Positions 50,001-61,865 of a stretch of 64,000 bases of DNA are shown here, piece after piece. Origin of the DNA: Arbacia lixula (taxonomy: Eukaryota; Echinodermata; Echinoidea; Arbacioida; Arbaciidae). A program made the translations under genes and the position numbers. The stretch is taken from assembly GCA_963669155.1 (NCBI GenBank), contig CAVLGW020000021.1, positions 61,001-125,000 on the forward strand. The letters run 5' to 3'. Under the pieces are notes generated by a model. That model was not told the DNA's origin, ran no database searches, and saw only the letters and a program-made list of their open reading frames with translations. Position 1 is the stretch's first letter. Each line of letters begins with the position of its first letter.

Positions 50001-51878
50001 GAATGACTACAGAAAAAGATTGCAAAAACTGTGCGTACCTTTAAAGTTTATGGAGCATTCCCGTGGGAAAACAAAAATCAAGTATATATTGCAGAGCTGC
50101 ATAAATCATTCGAATGTCAAACCGAATTCCTACATGAGTAGTGACGATAACTTAAATCATGATGTACCGACACAGTACTGGGTCGGAGTGTTGGCTTATG
50201 CAAAACTACAAAGAAAATGAATGGATCGTATAATCAGTTTACTTGTTTATGTATGTATGGAAAATCAACTGGGGAAATTGCAACCCACTCCCACTCTCAT
50301 GAGCTCAGATATGAATGAAAATACAAACAAACAAAAAAGTAAAAGAAACGATACAGTAACTATTTCACCCAAACTTTTGCAATATTAAGGTTTCTGTGAT
50401 ACTTTCTGACATGTTTTTGTCCACTTCACCTCATCTTGGCGATTTGTGCATTCCCTCTCTCCTAAACTCGTATGAAATACCCGGCACCTTTTAAAGGGTG
50501 TGTACAGTTCTGGTCGAGGTGAAGATTTAGCTTTTAACGTTTCGTGAGATACATGATGTATTCAGAAACCACTCTATGAGATGTCAAAGGGCATGCAGTT
50601 CTAAGGGGTATCAAAAGTTTATTCGATGAAAATCGGTTTTGAAGTGGCTGAGATATCCAAAAATAATGTGAAACAAAGATATACTAATAAAGTTGGGGCA
50701 TGTCGCCTTTTATCATTAGCACTTTTTTGGATATCTCAGCCATTTGAAAACCATTTTCATCAAATAAACGTTGAATCCTTCTTAAAATTACATGCTCTTT
50801 CATATTTCATAAGAGGTCTTTCATCATCTCACTTAGGAATATTGAAAACATGAATCCCTACCTCAACCAGTACTGTACAGTCCCTTTAAGTGCATATAGT
50901 TGTTTTAATACTCGGCATTATTTTGAGATATTTCTTTAGGATGTATGATTATGATAATATATTATATACACTGTAGGCACTATTGATCGTAGATTCGTTT
51001 ATTTGTGATACGGGGAGGGGAAAGGCATATGACGTAAAAACACGTGTGCTGTGTTTCTCATTATAATAGGCCTATTTGGTGTGTCAACAGAAGCGTTGAA
51101 TGTGGGTGCAGATGTGGGATTTTGTTTTAAATCTAACGCAGGTCTATAGAGCACTGGACTTTGAATCATCAAGGCTTGTTATCTTTATTAGCGCTTTCTT
51201 TATTGTCCATTTGTTTCTGATCGCACACATCGTAGTAGATTACCATGATCACCGGGGAAGGTTCCTTAATTAACACTCACGGGTACTCTTTCTTTTATTA
51301 TCCGCTATTCTGTCCACACTTTTGTCCCGCTGCGAGTGCTTTCCTTACCGGCATGCGCCTTTATAATCTTAACATATAGGCGGAGTCCCCCCCCCCCCCC
51401 CCTCCCGAACACGTTGGTCATAACAAAGAAGAATTACTGGGTGTGTATATAGTTCAACGGTTAATTCTCTTTGATGCCCAAATTGTACAGGACTGGTGAC
51501 TTCGTCACTATTATATATTGAAAGTACTGCCGTCCATTATACCACCGACCAGTTCACAGAATGGACTTAAGATGATTATTTTGAGCATCATTGTGAATAC
51601 TCTACAAGAAAACAACCTTTAAATAAAAAAGAATGTACAGCATACAGTACAAGTGGACATACACACACACGCACATTAAACAGACACACAAATAACTAAT
51701 TCTTGTTGCGACAGAAGTTGTGTAACTCATGTAATAACATTTCCGGCCAAAAAGTAACTGATTCTTGTTTGTTTTTTGTTTCACTTCCCACCAAGACAGG
51801 AAATGACTCTATGATTAATAGTACATGTTTTTACAGCAGTTGCATCAAGAAAATATGACTTCTTAATTCTTTTAAGTC
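47093..51878. other. Cargo region without recognised genes
   Basis: No frame shows family resemblance. A diverged direct duplication is present: about 49200-49560 resembles 51290-51660 (shared GGCATGCGCCTTTAT, ACGTTGGTCA, TTGAAAGTAC and TTATACCACC). About 50340-50490 resembles 53600-53750 (GTAAAAGAAACG, ACAGTAACTATT). (GA)n/(CA)n runs lie near 48065-48090, and a poly-C run lies at about 51388. Confidence 0.4.
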
Positions 51879-53174
51879 CAAGGCTGCACACTGGCGCCGG
51901 TCCGACGGTCCGAAACCGGCAAAAGTCACTGTTAACTTGGGCCAGTAACTTTTCAGGAATTGCCAAAGTTTACTGGTCCGACATGACCAGTAAAAATAAC
52001 ACTGTTGGGTCAGTCGAGAAAAAGAGCAGCCCTGATCAGGGAAAATAGAATGCAATCGCATCGTTCAACAAGACGCAAAACTCGAGTAATGATGTACAGA
52101 GTGCTTTTTGTTTTTAAAACGATCCCCGTTCGTGCTACAACTTGCGACGATCGGCTGTCATGGCTAAAAGAGTATACAGAATCGCACATTTTGTTTTGAG
52201 ATGCACTTGAGAGCTCCTTGTATACAGTGTATTTGCTACAATGTAAATCCAGTCGCAACGAGAAAAAAAAAAAACGCATTCATAACTCTGAATGTAATTA
52301 ACAAAGCAACTATTTGCAGAGAAACGAAGAATATGTTTTGGAAATGAATGACATCCTTTCCATTTTTGTACCGTCTTCCAGTTCTTTTTCTGTCTTTCTT
52401 TCTTTCTGATTGTATTTTGCTGGTTAGTAAACATTAGCATGTACGTATACGTCTTAAACAAGCGAAATAAAAAACCGAAATAATTCATAAGATAAGATAA
52501 TTAAAGATAGGGCAAAACGATAATGAATTCGGCCCTGTTGTGTATCTCTCAAGAACGAATATACAAAATGCGAAGAGATGGAGAGAAAAATGAAGAGCGC
52601 ATTTTCTACCCCTTTTGGCCCGTGCATCAAAAAAAGATTAAGCCCTTCCGTAAATACAGCGGGAATAAGTCATGAAACCATAGCAGTCCCGCTGGTATTT
52701 GAGGTAGAGATAGGCCTAAATATGGATCACAAAGTCGTGTACCTTTCATGAATGCACGCACAAAATGCGAGGAGATTATCGAGAGAAAAATAAAAAAAAA
52801 CTGCATTTTTAACTTCTCCTGGTGGGTATAACATCATCAAATATTACAGCCGAAATACTTCACGAGATACTGCAATCCCGCCGAGAAACAAAGAGCGTGA
52901 AATTACGCAGCGAGTTTAATAACACAGATTTCTCTATGTGTACTTGTGTCGATGTCTAAAAAGTTTACATAAACGCATTTGATACAATCTGATATGTTCT
53001 TTATCATTTTACACGGTAATTCACAAACAATTTAATGTTAATCTGTAAATTAATAAAATGTGAATTTGTTGACCAGCAAATTTTCTGAGCGGACCAGTAA
53101 AAAAAAATAATGATAAATAAGAAATCTTTACTGGTCTGAAAGAGACAGGTCGGACCTAATAGTGTGCAGCCCTA
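51879..53174. mobile_element. Degenerate hAT-like non-autonomous element
   Basis: The left end CAAGGCTGCACACT and right end AGTGTGCAGCCCTA are inverted and close to the CAGGGCTGCACA-type ends of hAT elements. Both subterminal zones also contain CTGGTCCGAC/GGTCGGAC and TTTACTGGTC motifs in opposite orientation. The 1.3-kb interior has no transposase-like frame. No clear target duplication was seen. Confidence 0.6.
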
Positions 53175-54780
53175 ATATAAACGATACACTGCACCTGTAC
53201 ATACATGTAGGCCTATACTTATAATGCGAATTCATATGAACAATGTTGAACGGATACAAATTTGCATAATACATGTGTCATAAGCATTGCAACATGAATG
53301 TTTTGAAAAATTAAGTTTTCCCATTTTCGTCTGCTCTTTCTTTCCCTCTTATTTCTTAGCCTTTCTGTCGATGTTTATCTACCCATCTATTTGTCATTAT
53401 AGCGCTTATCAAAATTATGCTCAAAGCGCTTCACAACGACAATTGGAATACATAAAATGCATTTCTCTGCTCTCAAAGTTTACTAAGAACACAATATAGG
53501 CGGAAAACAATACGTCTATAGATTTCATTTGCATGATTCAACTCGGGAGCATGAACGACCATCAAAAGGGAGATTATGAAAATATAACCAAAGATAAAAA
53601 GTAAAAGAAACGTTACAGTAACTATTACACCAAAGCGTTTACATTAGGCTTCTGTTATTCCTTCTGACACCTTTTTGTCAATTTCACCTCACATCTCTGT
53701 GCTTTTGCGTTCCCTCCTTCGTACAGTATACACTCCTACCCGGTACCTTGATTATGGAGCATGATTTGAAATGTGTATTATTATGAATTGTGACGTGGAT
53801 TGATAATTATGAAGTGTGCAAAATGGATCCAGCCATGATAGACTAATAGTTTGACATGAAATATATTGATGTACAGTCTGGAACCTATAACTCAACTCAC
53901 GTTAATGTATTATGTATAATGATTAATGATTTAAGTTCATGATAGTGTCCAATAATAATAATAACAGTCCATAAATTGCTTATACATGTACTATACATAA
54001 ATGATAATAATCAGACTATGTCAGTCACATCTCCAGGTCCTCACAGCACCCCGGAACGTGTGTGTTTATAGCAAAAGTAAAACAGTGATGAAAATGAAGA
54101 GTGTGAGTTTATCATACATGTATACTGTACTATATATATAGCTAAGGATGATGGACTGGCCAGAGAGAGAGAGAGGGAGAGAGAGAGAGAGTATGTGCGT
54201 GTGGATATAATGATATACGGGTACGTCATGTATAAATCATTTTTCAGTTAGCCAAAAACAATGCGTAGTATATAGTCTAATAATGTTAAACACATATCCA
54301 TGCCAGTTTATGGACGAAACCTCTTTAGGCGAAGGCGAGAGGGAATTAATGGGACCTGAGAAAATAACAAAAGGGTTTAAATCAATAGTTCTGTAATAAG
54401 CGCTTGCGAGTGTGTACATTATGCTTACGCAGTGTACCTAATGAACGGCTATTGTTCGATGTAATCCCCAGTCGCAGCTTGATGGTTGGTTAGAAATCGG
54501 CAACAGTTTTCTCATCTTTCCACGTCGTCTTATTGTGTTACTTCTCCCGGATGTAAAGAAGATCAAAGCGGTCCGGGTGTCGTTAGTGAAACGCATTAGC
54601 GCTTGTACCGAATTCTATTCAAATCAATGAAGCCAATGAGAGACCAGACCCTGGGATGTACACTATAGAAACAGCTTATATAGAAGGTAACCACCAAATA
54701 CGAGTTCATTAGTCATTCTGATTCCTACCCCTCAACGTTCTGCGATTTCATTCTTCAATTTCCAAGTGTTTTATACGGTC
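53175..54780. other. Region upstream of transposase 2
   Basis: No gene recognised. It contains the 53600-53750 duplication partner, a (GA)n microsatellite at about 54161-54191 and, near 54484 and 54632, GGTTGG and CCAATGAGAG stretches that could be CCAAT-type promoter elements. A candidate TATA-like TTATATAGAAGG lies near 54677, about 100 bp before the transposase start. Confidence 0.35.
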
Positions 54781-56916
54781 ATGCCGCGTATCCTCGATCA
54801 CGTTCGCGTTCGCATCGTGCAGCTTCATAGAGACGGGCGTTCGGTTCCAGAAATTCGTTCTCTGCTCGAAGACGCTGGAAACGTTCATTCCGTCGCAGGG
54901 ATAAGGAGGGTGGTTCGGCACTACCAATCCACCGGGAGCTTGACCGACCAACCACGAGCAGCGCCACCCTCTGTTTTGAGCCAGGAAGACTTGGACTTAA
55001 TCCACGAGCGCATGCTCTTGGACGACGAGACGACGTCTCCAGACCTGCAGAAGGTCCTTCTGAGCGAAACCGGGCGGACTATTTCGTTACCAACTATTCG
55101 CAGGGCAAGGAGGAAGCTAGGCTGGATCGCTACCGGGGCCAGGTATTGCCAGCTGATACGGACTGTGAACCGGGTCAAGCGTCTCGACTACGCACTCGAC
55201 TGCCTGAGCAGAAACGAACAGTTTGAGAACGTCATCTTCTCGGACGAGTCGAGCGTTCAGCTGGATAACCACGCGACGGTGTGCTTCAGGCATGTACACC
55301 CGGACACTGGAGAGAGCGCTCCCAGGCAGCTGAAGCCAAGACCTAAGCACCCTGTGAAGGTCCACGTTTGGGCGGGGATCTCCAAGCGGGGATGCACGGA
55401 GATCCGCATTTTCGACGGCATCATGGACCAGGACTTCTACCAGGGACTGCTTCGAGACGCCTTGCTCCCCTTCATAGCGACACACTATCCGGACGGCCAT
55501 CGTTTCATGCAAGATAACGATCCAAAGGTAGGCATTTTTATGTTCTGTTTGTTAAAATAAAACGAAAAATAGAATGCATATTTTATATGAATATTCATAC
55601 ACGTGTAAAGCTTGTTCAATCGACCTCATGCTTTTCGAGAAATACAGTTGTATGTCCAAAAGATATATTTGTAAAAAGTTGAAATATATCACGGCAATAA
55701 TCATTCTAACATCATTGAATAAACCTGAGCATGCTGTGTTTTTCTAAGTAACACTTACGTATATAACGAGTAAATATGAACTGTAAATAATAAACATGCA
55801 ATTTTATTGTAACGGCACAGCAGAGATGTACAAAGCATGTACTCACCCACTTTCTTTTCACTCTTTTTACAGCATACCAGTCGACAAACGAAGGCATTCA
55901 TGGAAGAGCAAGGGATCAACTGGTGGCCGACTCCCCCGGAATCTCCCGACCTCAATCCAATTGAGCACGTGTGGCACGAGATGAAGCATTTTCTCAGGAA
56001 GGTGAGGCTCATGTGCATAAAGCTGTAGTTTATTATAATTGCTGTACTCCGCATGTTTGTATATGTATTTTTTTCTTGTTCTTCTTTTTTTCTATGAAGC
56101 GTAGATATTCGTTAAATTAATTGACTTGGTTTATTTTCATCATAGTAATAGTGTTCACACAACAGATACTCATACAACATTGTATGTATTTTTATTTTTC
56201 TTGTTCTGCTTTTTATCTATGAAGCGTAGATATTCGTTAAATTCGTTGACTTGGTTTATTTTCATCATAGTAATAGTGTTCACACAACAGATACTTATAT
56301 GTATGTATTTTTTCTTGTTCTTCTTTTAAGCGTAGATATTCGTTAAATTCATTGACTTGGTTTATTTTCATCATAGTAATAGTGTTCGCACAACAGATAC
56401 TTATAGCAGTGGATATTATTCTCGTGGAGTGTAGTCTTTGTTGATACACGTTTGTATGTTTATTTCAGATATCATCCAGCCGCAGTTTTATGTACTTTTG
56501 TGATAATTTCTTTGTACTATTTGATAAGAAGTGATTTCCATAATTTAATTTGCGGGAATAAAGTCAATCAATCAATCGACCACAAACTGTAGTCAGCGAT
56601 TTGCATAAACGGAAACGGCTAAGAGATGTAAAGGCAAGCTTAACCGGCCGCCATGCCCTATACTGTATATGCTTTTGAAATTCTTGTAGCTATTTGGATG
56701 AAACTTACATGACCAACTAATGTCAATTTTTTTTTTTCATTCATTCATTTTTTCTTGCAGGTACACAAGCCCAGGACGAAAGCAGAACTTGTTGCAGGGA
56801 TTAAGCTGTTCTGGAGCGAGCGAATGACGCCGGAGAAGTGCTGCACATACATCAGGAACCTCGGCAAAGCTTTGCCCAAGGTCATCGAGTGCGAGGGGAG
56901 AGCAACAGGATTCTAG
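54781..56916 (+). CDS. Tc1-type DD34E transposase 2, three exons, apparently intact
   Basis: Exons are 54781-55527, 55873-56001 and 56761-56916, giving 343 residues. An ATG 15 bases upstream is in frame, but I chose 54781 because transposase 1 also starts MPRILDHV. The layout matches transposase 1: N-terminal helix-turn-helix DNA-binding part, GWIATGARYCQLIR, then the catalytic triad D155 in FSDESS, D245 in QDNDPK and E280 in PDLNPIE (34 residues between the last two). Introns fall at the same two codon boundaries, after QDNDPK and after FLRK, so the two genes are true paralogues that share an intron-bearing ancestor. No inactivating change is visible. It lies 2.9 kb from the right end of the giant element and is the more natural candidate for its own transposase. 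Confidence 0.92.
56040..56420. repeat. Three ~105-125-bp tandem repeats in intron 2 of transposase 2
   Basis: GAAGCGTAGATATTCGTTAA (or AAGCGTAG...) followed by TTGACTTGGTTTATTTTCAT occurs near 56096, 56221 and 56328, each with CATAGTAATAGTGTTC and ACACAACAGATACT downstream. Confidence 0.8.
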
Positions 56917-59229
56917 ACGACGGAACGAGACTGAAGATTGTTACATGCACATTTACTGTCTTCCAACGCTATTCTGTAATCGAAATGCGAATGTATTTTC
57001 TAATCTTCATGATCAAGTTTACTATTCATTATTCCTCTTCATTTCACGAACTGCAAAGTTCATAGCGTTCAACAGCACTTCACGTACAATAGTCCAATTA
57101 CTTTATTTGTATTCTTCTTATGTTACTTGTAAATATGTATATTCATATTACATTGTTGTCGATCTTATACTTGCAAAATTTACTTTATGTTACAAAAATT
57201 AAATGAGAATGATATTCGACAACTTAGCAAAAGCGTATTTCTTTCGCCTCAACTTTTCTTTTTCCTTCAGTTAAACGCAAACTTATTGTGAGTGTGAGTA
57301 CTATGATAAATCAATGTGTAATTGTGTATGCCATTGTGTGTGTGATTGTGTGTGTGTTTGTGTGTTTGCGTGCATTGTGGATGGAGGTAGACGGGAGCAG
57401 ACATCTACAAATGTATTCGATGCAAACAATGACCGATAATTAAAATCATATTAAAACACTTACAGTGACCAAAAAAATAATAATAATAATAATAAAAAGA
57501 CAATACATGAAGATAATCAAAAGCACATTAAAAAATGAAACAGAAAAATATTATAACAGTGACAAGCAACATACTGAAGAGAATAAAGTATTAACTACAG
57601 GCATGCAAGGTGGATGGAGTTACACGGACCAGGCATATTTTAGTATTGTTTTCGATAAACAAAACATTTAATCATAATCAACACAAATGATTAGAAAACG
57701 AAAACGTTTACAGTGAAAAAAAAAAATCCAAATTGAGATACTAAAAAAGCGAAAGCATTGATTACAGTGGCAAGAAACATACTGAAGAGAAAGATAGAAT
57801 GACAATTAGCATTATATGACATTCTATTATGGGTTGGAACAAAAGGGTTTACGACTTAAAAATCTTAATCTGTGCAAAGTTGTGAATGGGAGTTAAGAGA
57901 TTAATATTAGCGATGTTTACACATAAAACTGGAGGACGCGGCGAACTCATTGTATATAGACGTATGCTTCTTTGTTATTGTTTTCTTTGGGGAGGGGAGG
58001 TTATGAAAATATTAATGTGTTACCGCTTGTTTGGTGTTTGACAAAAGTAATTACGTCAGCTCGACAGTAAAAAATGGAAGAAAGAAACTGATCTTGATGC
58101 GTCTGTTTTTTATCATTTTACTTATTTTCTTTTACGTGTGACTGTATATCTGTCAACACATTTTTTTTTGCTGACTATTAAAAATGATGGAAGGATAATA
58201 GGCCTATGTGTAGAAAACAGTAAAAGTTGTTTACGAAAAAAAATAAGAAGTATCCATCATTAATCCTGCACAAAAATGGACCTTTACTACAAAACAGAAG
58301 CAAATATTGGGGTTGCAGTTCTTTTATGTGTATACACAATGAAAAAAAAAATGAAATGAAATATAAATACTACAATGTAGTACTAGTACAAATTATTTGT
58401 ACACGTACTATGAAATCAAACATGTTTCCACAGTGCCATGAGTATCTTTTTAGGTAGAATGAACACTTTCTATAAAGAAGTCCATTATATTAATACATGA
58501 TTGTACACTTTTTCTAACGCTATTATCATTCAGTTATCATTATTAGAACTATATGTATTATATTACAAGAAACAAATCTACGTAGACTTCAACTTCCTTC
58601 TCATTTTCTTTTCTTCCTCTTTCTCTCTCCCTCCTTCTAATAGCCTTACCTTTTTCTTCCACTTTTCCTTCAACCTCATTATATTCCCTTCAAAACTATT
58701 CAAATTAAATTATCAAATCATGATAAATTAAATACTTGCCACAATTTTAAAGACAGGATGTCTAAATCCTGGAATGAACAATTTGTATCAATATTTTAAA
58801 TAGTGATAATCATGGTAGTGTCAATGAAAACGGAAAAAATACGAAAAAGAAAGTAGGGGCTACACGCATTGCACGAGTTGTGTTCAATATTGTTAGTACC
58901 GGTGAGCGGCTAATTAGCGACTATCAGAATCGATTAAATCGTCGACATCGTTCTCTGCCATTTCAATGCACGACAGTATTTATGAATGAGTATAGAAGCT
59001 ACACTATAGTGATAGTATTTTAGTATTTACTACACATGTAATGTAGTACGTGTATGTTCACGACCGACGTACTTCTCATTAAAACTCCGATTTCACATTT
59101 TCTTCCCTTTTGGGCTTTCTAATTCCATGAAAACTCTCTGATATGGTTCAATTTAGCATCTTCAACAGCTGCACAGACAAACGGCGAAGCGAACGGTAAG
59201 TGTGCATTACTACATGAAGTCAGCTGTGC
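56917..59229. other. 3' flank of transposase 2, no gene recognised
   Basis: AT-rich sequence without credible coding frames. It holds an (TG)n stretch near 57335-57370 and a diverged ~200-bp pair near 57465-57600 and 57690-57810 (shared GACAAGCAACATACTGAAGA-like text). A possible polyadenylation signal AAATTAAATG lies near 57196. Confidence 0.4.
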
Positions 59230-59797
59230 TTTGAATGAAAACGATAGTGCAATTTCGATCAGCGCATTTTCTTGCCCATGGTGGCAGCCGGGGCCAATGC
59301 GAACGGAACATACAAGTACATGGACCGTATTTGCATTACGAACTTGTCCTGAACAAGTTGGTGTGGTACTCGGCACAGCGTGGAGCGAGCGTGTTTTACG
59401 GTGAACCGTTCACTTCGTGTTCCATGATATACGCGGTGCACACAGTCGTGCATGCTGCTGCATGCTGCATGACAAATGTGTGCGTTGTGTGTGTTGACGG
59501 CACTTGCACGGAAGTCGTGACAATCACGGCCCCAACCAAGCAAGGGAGGTGGGCATGGGGGAACTATGTGCGCGTGCACGCTGCATGCGTGAGTGCTCCC
59601 GTCGCTCGCGCGCGCACAGACATTGGCATACTGTCCATTTACACGTTTACACGTTTCAATACTTCGGAGACTTCGATTGTTTCCGAAGAGTGGCATCTCC
59701 GATTTACACGTTTCATTGGGTCATGGCCGGGTAACCGCGCTTGCGTGTAGATTCTATTCTACACGTTTCAGAAGCCGGATATGCGTGAATACAACCC
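59230..59797. promoter_or_regulatory. Right subterminal region with ACACGTTTAC-type motifs
   Basis: TTTACACGTTTACACGTTTC near 59638-59657, TTTACACGTTTC near 59702, and TACACGTTTC near 59760 mirror the left subterminal motifs. The zone is GC-rich, with CGCGCGC and GCATGC runs. Long frames on both strands here follow from composition and are not called as genes. Confidence 0.5.
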
Positions 59798-59840
59798 AAA
59801 CAGGTAAACGTGTAAACACTCGGGGCTGAGCGGTACTGTA
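59798..59840. repeat. Right terminal inverted repeat of the giant element
   Basis: Reverse complement of 24208-24250 with two mismatches. Ends GAGCGGTACTGTA. Host sequence resumes at 59841, with AATAAA at about 59859. Confidence 0.85.
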
Positions 59841-60857
59841 GTGGAGGGTCAGCATACAAATAAAGGTGCTGGTATCTGAAAACTTCTATGATAACAGTTT
59901 GTGTTAATTGTAGATTTATCAAGTTGTCTTATTTTTGCAATGAGTGTGATCTATGTCGATGGCCCTTTTTGCTAGTGGTTATTAAGAACTGAGCTATCAT
60001 GTATTACATACACTGTACCCTGGTATGTTTATGTTAGTGTGTATATTCAGACATTAATGAATTTATGACTTAAAATGAAGAGGAGTCTTGCCAATTTATT
60101 CAAATCTTTATTCTAAAGTAAGAAATGTTAATAAAAAAAAAACATGAGAAATGGTTCTTAAGCTTTTAAATGGAACTTTTTTTATATAGGATATATGAAA
60201 ATTAGCAATATTCAATAATGATGATTTCTCAGGTGACTTGCAAAACTTAATTAATGTATGTATACTGTGTGTTAGTGCGGATATGGGATTGAAGCCTGCA
60301 CTTAGATTTTTCACATCTTTGGAGGAACATAAGTGTATGTTATAGAGTGTAAGCTTATCTTCAATAGAAAGATCTGGAGATAGGATATATGTTAAGTTGC
60401 AATATTCGTAGTCTGTGTGTAGCCTGGTTTCCATGTTTGCTAAGTGTGTGTTTATGTTCAAAGTTGATGAATGATTGATGTGGTGATGAATATGATTCTG
60501 CATTGAGTGACAGTTCCATGTAATAAGTAGCATACATTTATGCTAAGTGTGTGTTTATGTTCAATGTTGATGTACAATGTATGAAGCTGTTATGTTTTTA
60601 TCATGTATGAGAGCCAACTCTGATATTCTGACATTTCTCATACCAGCAAGTTTTATTGAATATTTATTATTACTTGTGAGAAAATTGGTCATGACTGTGT
60701 ATGTTCATTGAACCCATTGAAACATACAACGGGTGAACATGTATGTTAAATCCAAGACTGTACCTGTGAAACAGGTTCATGTAGGTCTTTAGTTGCCTTC
60801 TAAAGAGCTCTACGTTAAGTTTAGACTACCGCCATCTTTTGCCGAAGAGTATTAGCC
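59841..60857. other. Right genomic flank of the giant element
   Basis: AT-rich, unique-looking sequence with no recognised gene. An AATAAA motif 19 bp in could be the displaced polyadenylation signal of the formiminotransferase gene. A frame on the minus strand (60533-60108) has no family resemblance, and a ~30-base phrase (TGTGTGTTTATGTTCAA) recurs at about 60446 and 60548. Confidence 0.4.
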
Positions 60858-61004
60858 ATGACTTGTACGAGTTGTGAAAGCGACGGGCAAGGGGACGATG
60901 CGGCAGAGCCCGGCACGGAAAACTGGAGATGGCTGGCACTGCCAGAAAGGTCTAAATCACTCTCAGACTTACACATGTTGCTTAGAACCATTTGGTTGTT
61001 GTGA
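60858..61004 (+). CDS. Small hypothetical reading frame, 48 residues
   Basis: It starts MTCTSCESDGQGDDAAEPG and continues ENWRWLALPERSKSLSDLH, then stops. The acidic, non-repetitive composition and CxxC are unlike the AT-rich surroundings, so it may be a real first exon or a relic of one. No family is recognised and no splice partner was found. Confidence 0.2.
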   Translation: MTCTSCESDGQGDDAAEPGTENWRWLALPERSKSLSDLHMLLRTIWLL

Positions 61005-61240
61005 TGTTTTCATGGTGTATTGGTTATTGTTAGTAGTTTTAGTTTTAGTTCGTAGTTTTAGCCCATCATCTCGCAGAACTACTCGCAAGAAGTTTAATAA
61101 CCTGCATTTATTTCATACATCCAGCATACATACTACACAGTTCAACTCAATGTAATTGACAAACTTCCAGCACAAAAGTTACAAACTTTTGCTTCAACAA
61201 AATGCTGTTCTACAGATTTCATAGAAGTTCAGGTTTTAAT

Positions 61241-61480
61241 TTATTTGGGGTCATCCCAACACTCCGGGCATGCCCCAACATCGCATCGGGAACATCTTCT
61301 GTTCGTGCGTTTACGCTTGACAGATCTATTGGAACGTACTCTACAGTCTTTCTTTCCTTTAGAAGAGCCTTCATTGAACAGCCACTCAGACGCCATTTGC
61401 TGTGATGGGCCAGGTCGATCTGGTTTTCCTTTACGTTGAAGACGGGCCAACCTCTCCGGGCCACACATCGCGTCTATTAC
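61241..61480 (-). pseudogene. Transposase C-terminal cysteine-rich fragment (piggyBac-like, tentative)
   Basis: The minus strand reads RLARLQRKGKPDRPG, then a basic stretch KRKRTNRRCSRC and CPECWDD, a CxxC...CxxC ribbon like the zinc-finger tail of piggyBac-type transposases. It lies just downstream (in minus sense) of the 61865-61623 fragment, which carries a piggyBac-like catalytic region, so the two may be parts of one broken gene. Confidence 0.4.
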
Positions 61481-61622
61481 CCTGTAATAGATTTTTTTAC
61501 ATGGCATGGGGTCAAGTGGATTATGTACAGTTTACACGTTCTTTTACAAAGTTTCCAAAGTTTACAAAGTTCTTTTTAAATAAGTCTCATAGCAACTTTC
61601 AGACCTCATATCCGTACATTTT

Positions 61623-61865
61623 TTAATCTTCCAAATCAACAGCCATTTTGGTTTGATTGTAGAAATGTAATATTTGAGGCTTATATTCCTCGTCCTTTTG
61701 TGCTGCAGCAACACAATTACCGTCTTTGTTCACCCAAGCAGCAGTCTCCGACATCAAAATCAAAATGACTCCAGGCTGCTTCTGTGAGTTTTTCTGGCCA
61801 AACGATACATTCTTGGTACATTTTAGAGTGGAAAAGGGGGAGGACGATAAACAAAAATTACTCAC
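61623..61865 (-). pseudogene. piggyBac-like transposase fragment A
   Basis: The minus-strand frame contains YKPQILHFYNQTKMAVDLED, which fits the P-x-I-x3-YN-x-TK-x-x-VD-x2-D region around the last catalytic aspartate of the piggyBac (DDE_Tnp_1_7) family. The rest of the transposase is missing or out of frame. A second copy of the same region is at 62850-62655. Confidence 0.5.

Larger units (their letters stand above)
24208..59840. mobile_element. Giant Tc1/mariner-type transposon, ~35.6 kb, with cargo and nested element
   Basis: A 43-bp terminal inverted repeat at 24208-24250 and 59798-59840 has only two mismatches. It begins TACAGTACCGCTC and contains GTGTTTACACGTTTACCTG. Reading the outermost TA as target duplication leaves CAGTACC termini, which resemble Tc1-family ends. 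Inside are two DD34E Tc1-type transposase genes, a BEN-like domain gene, a 15.5-kb array-bearing inverted block and several smaller insertions. Both subterminal zones repeat an AAACGTGTAAAC motif several times, as expected for transposase binding sites. Canonical Tc1/mariner elements are 1-3 kb, so size and cargo are exceptional. What I infer rather than see is that the outer ends and one of the two transposases belong together; no empty site is available here. Confidence 0.75.

Noticed and set aside
54779..55512. Minus-strand and alternative plus frames overlapping transposase 2
   Set aside because: They are shadows of a GC-rich coding exon and carry no family motifs.
59235..59750. Opposed long frames in the right subterminal region
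   Set aside because: A GC-rich, low-stop composition zone with repeated ACACGTTT motifs; no family resemblance in any frame.
24208..59840. Maverick/Polinton or herpesvirus-fusion (Teratorn-like) identity for the giant element
   Set aside because: No protein-primed polymerase B, retroviral-type integrase, packaging ATPase, capsid or other viral gene was seen; the transposases are DD34E Tc1-type, not piggyBac.
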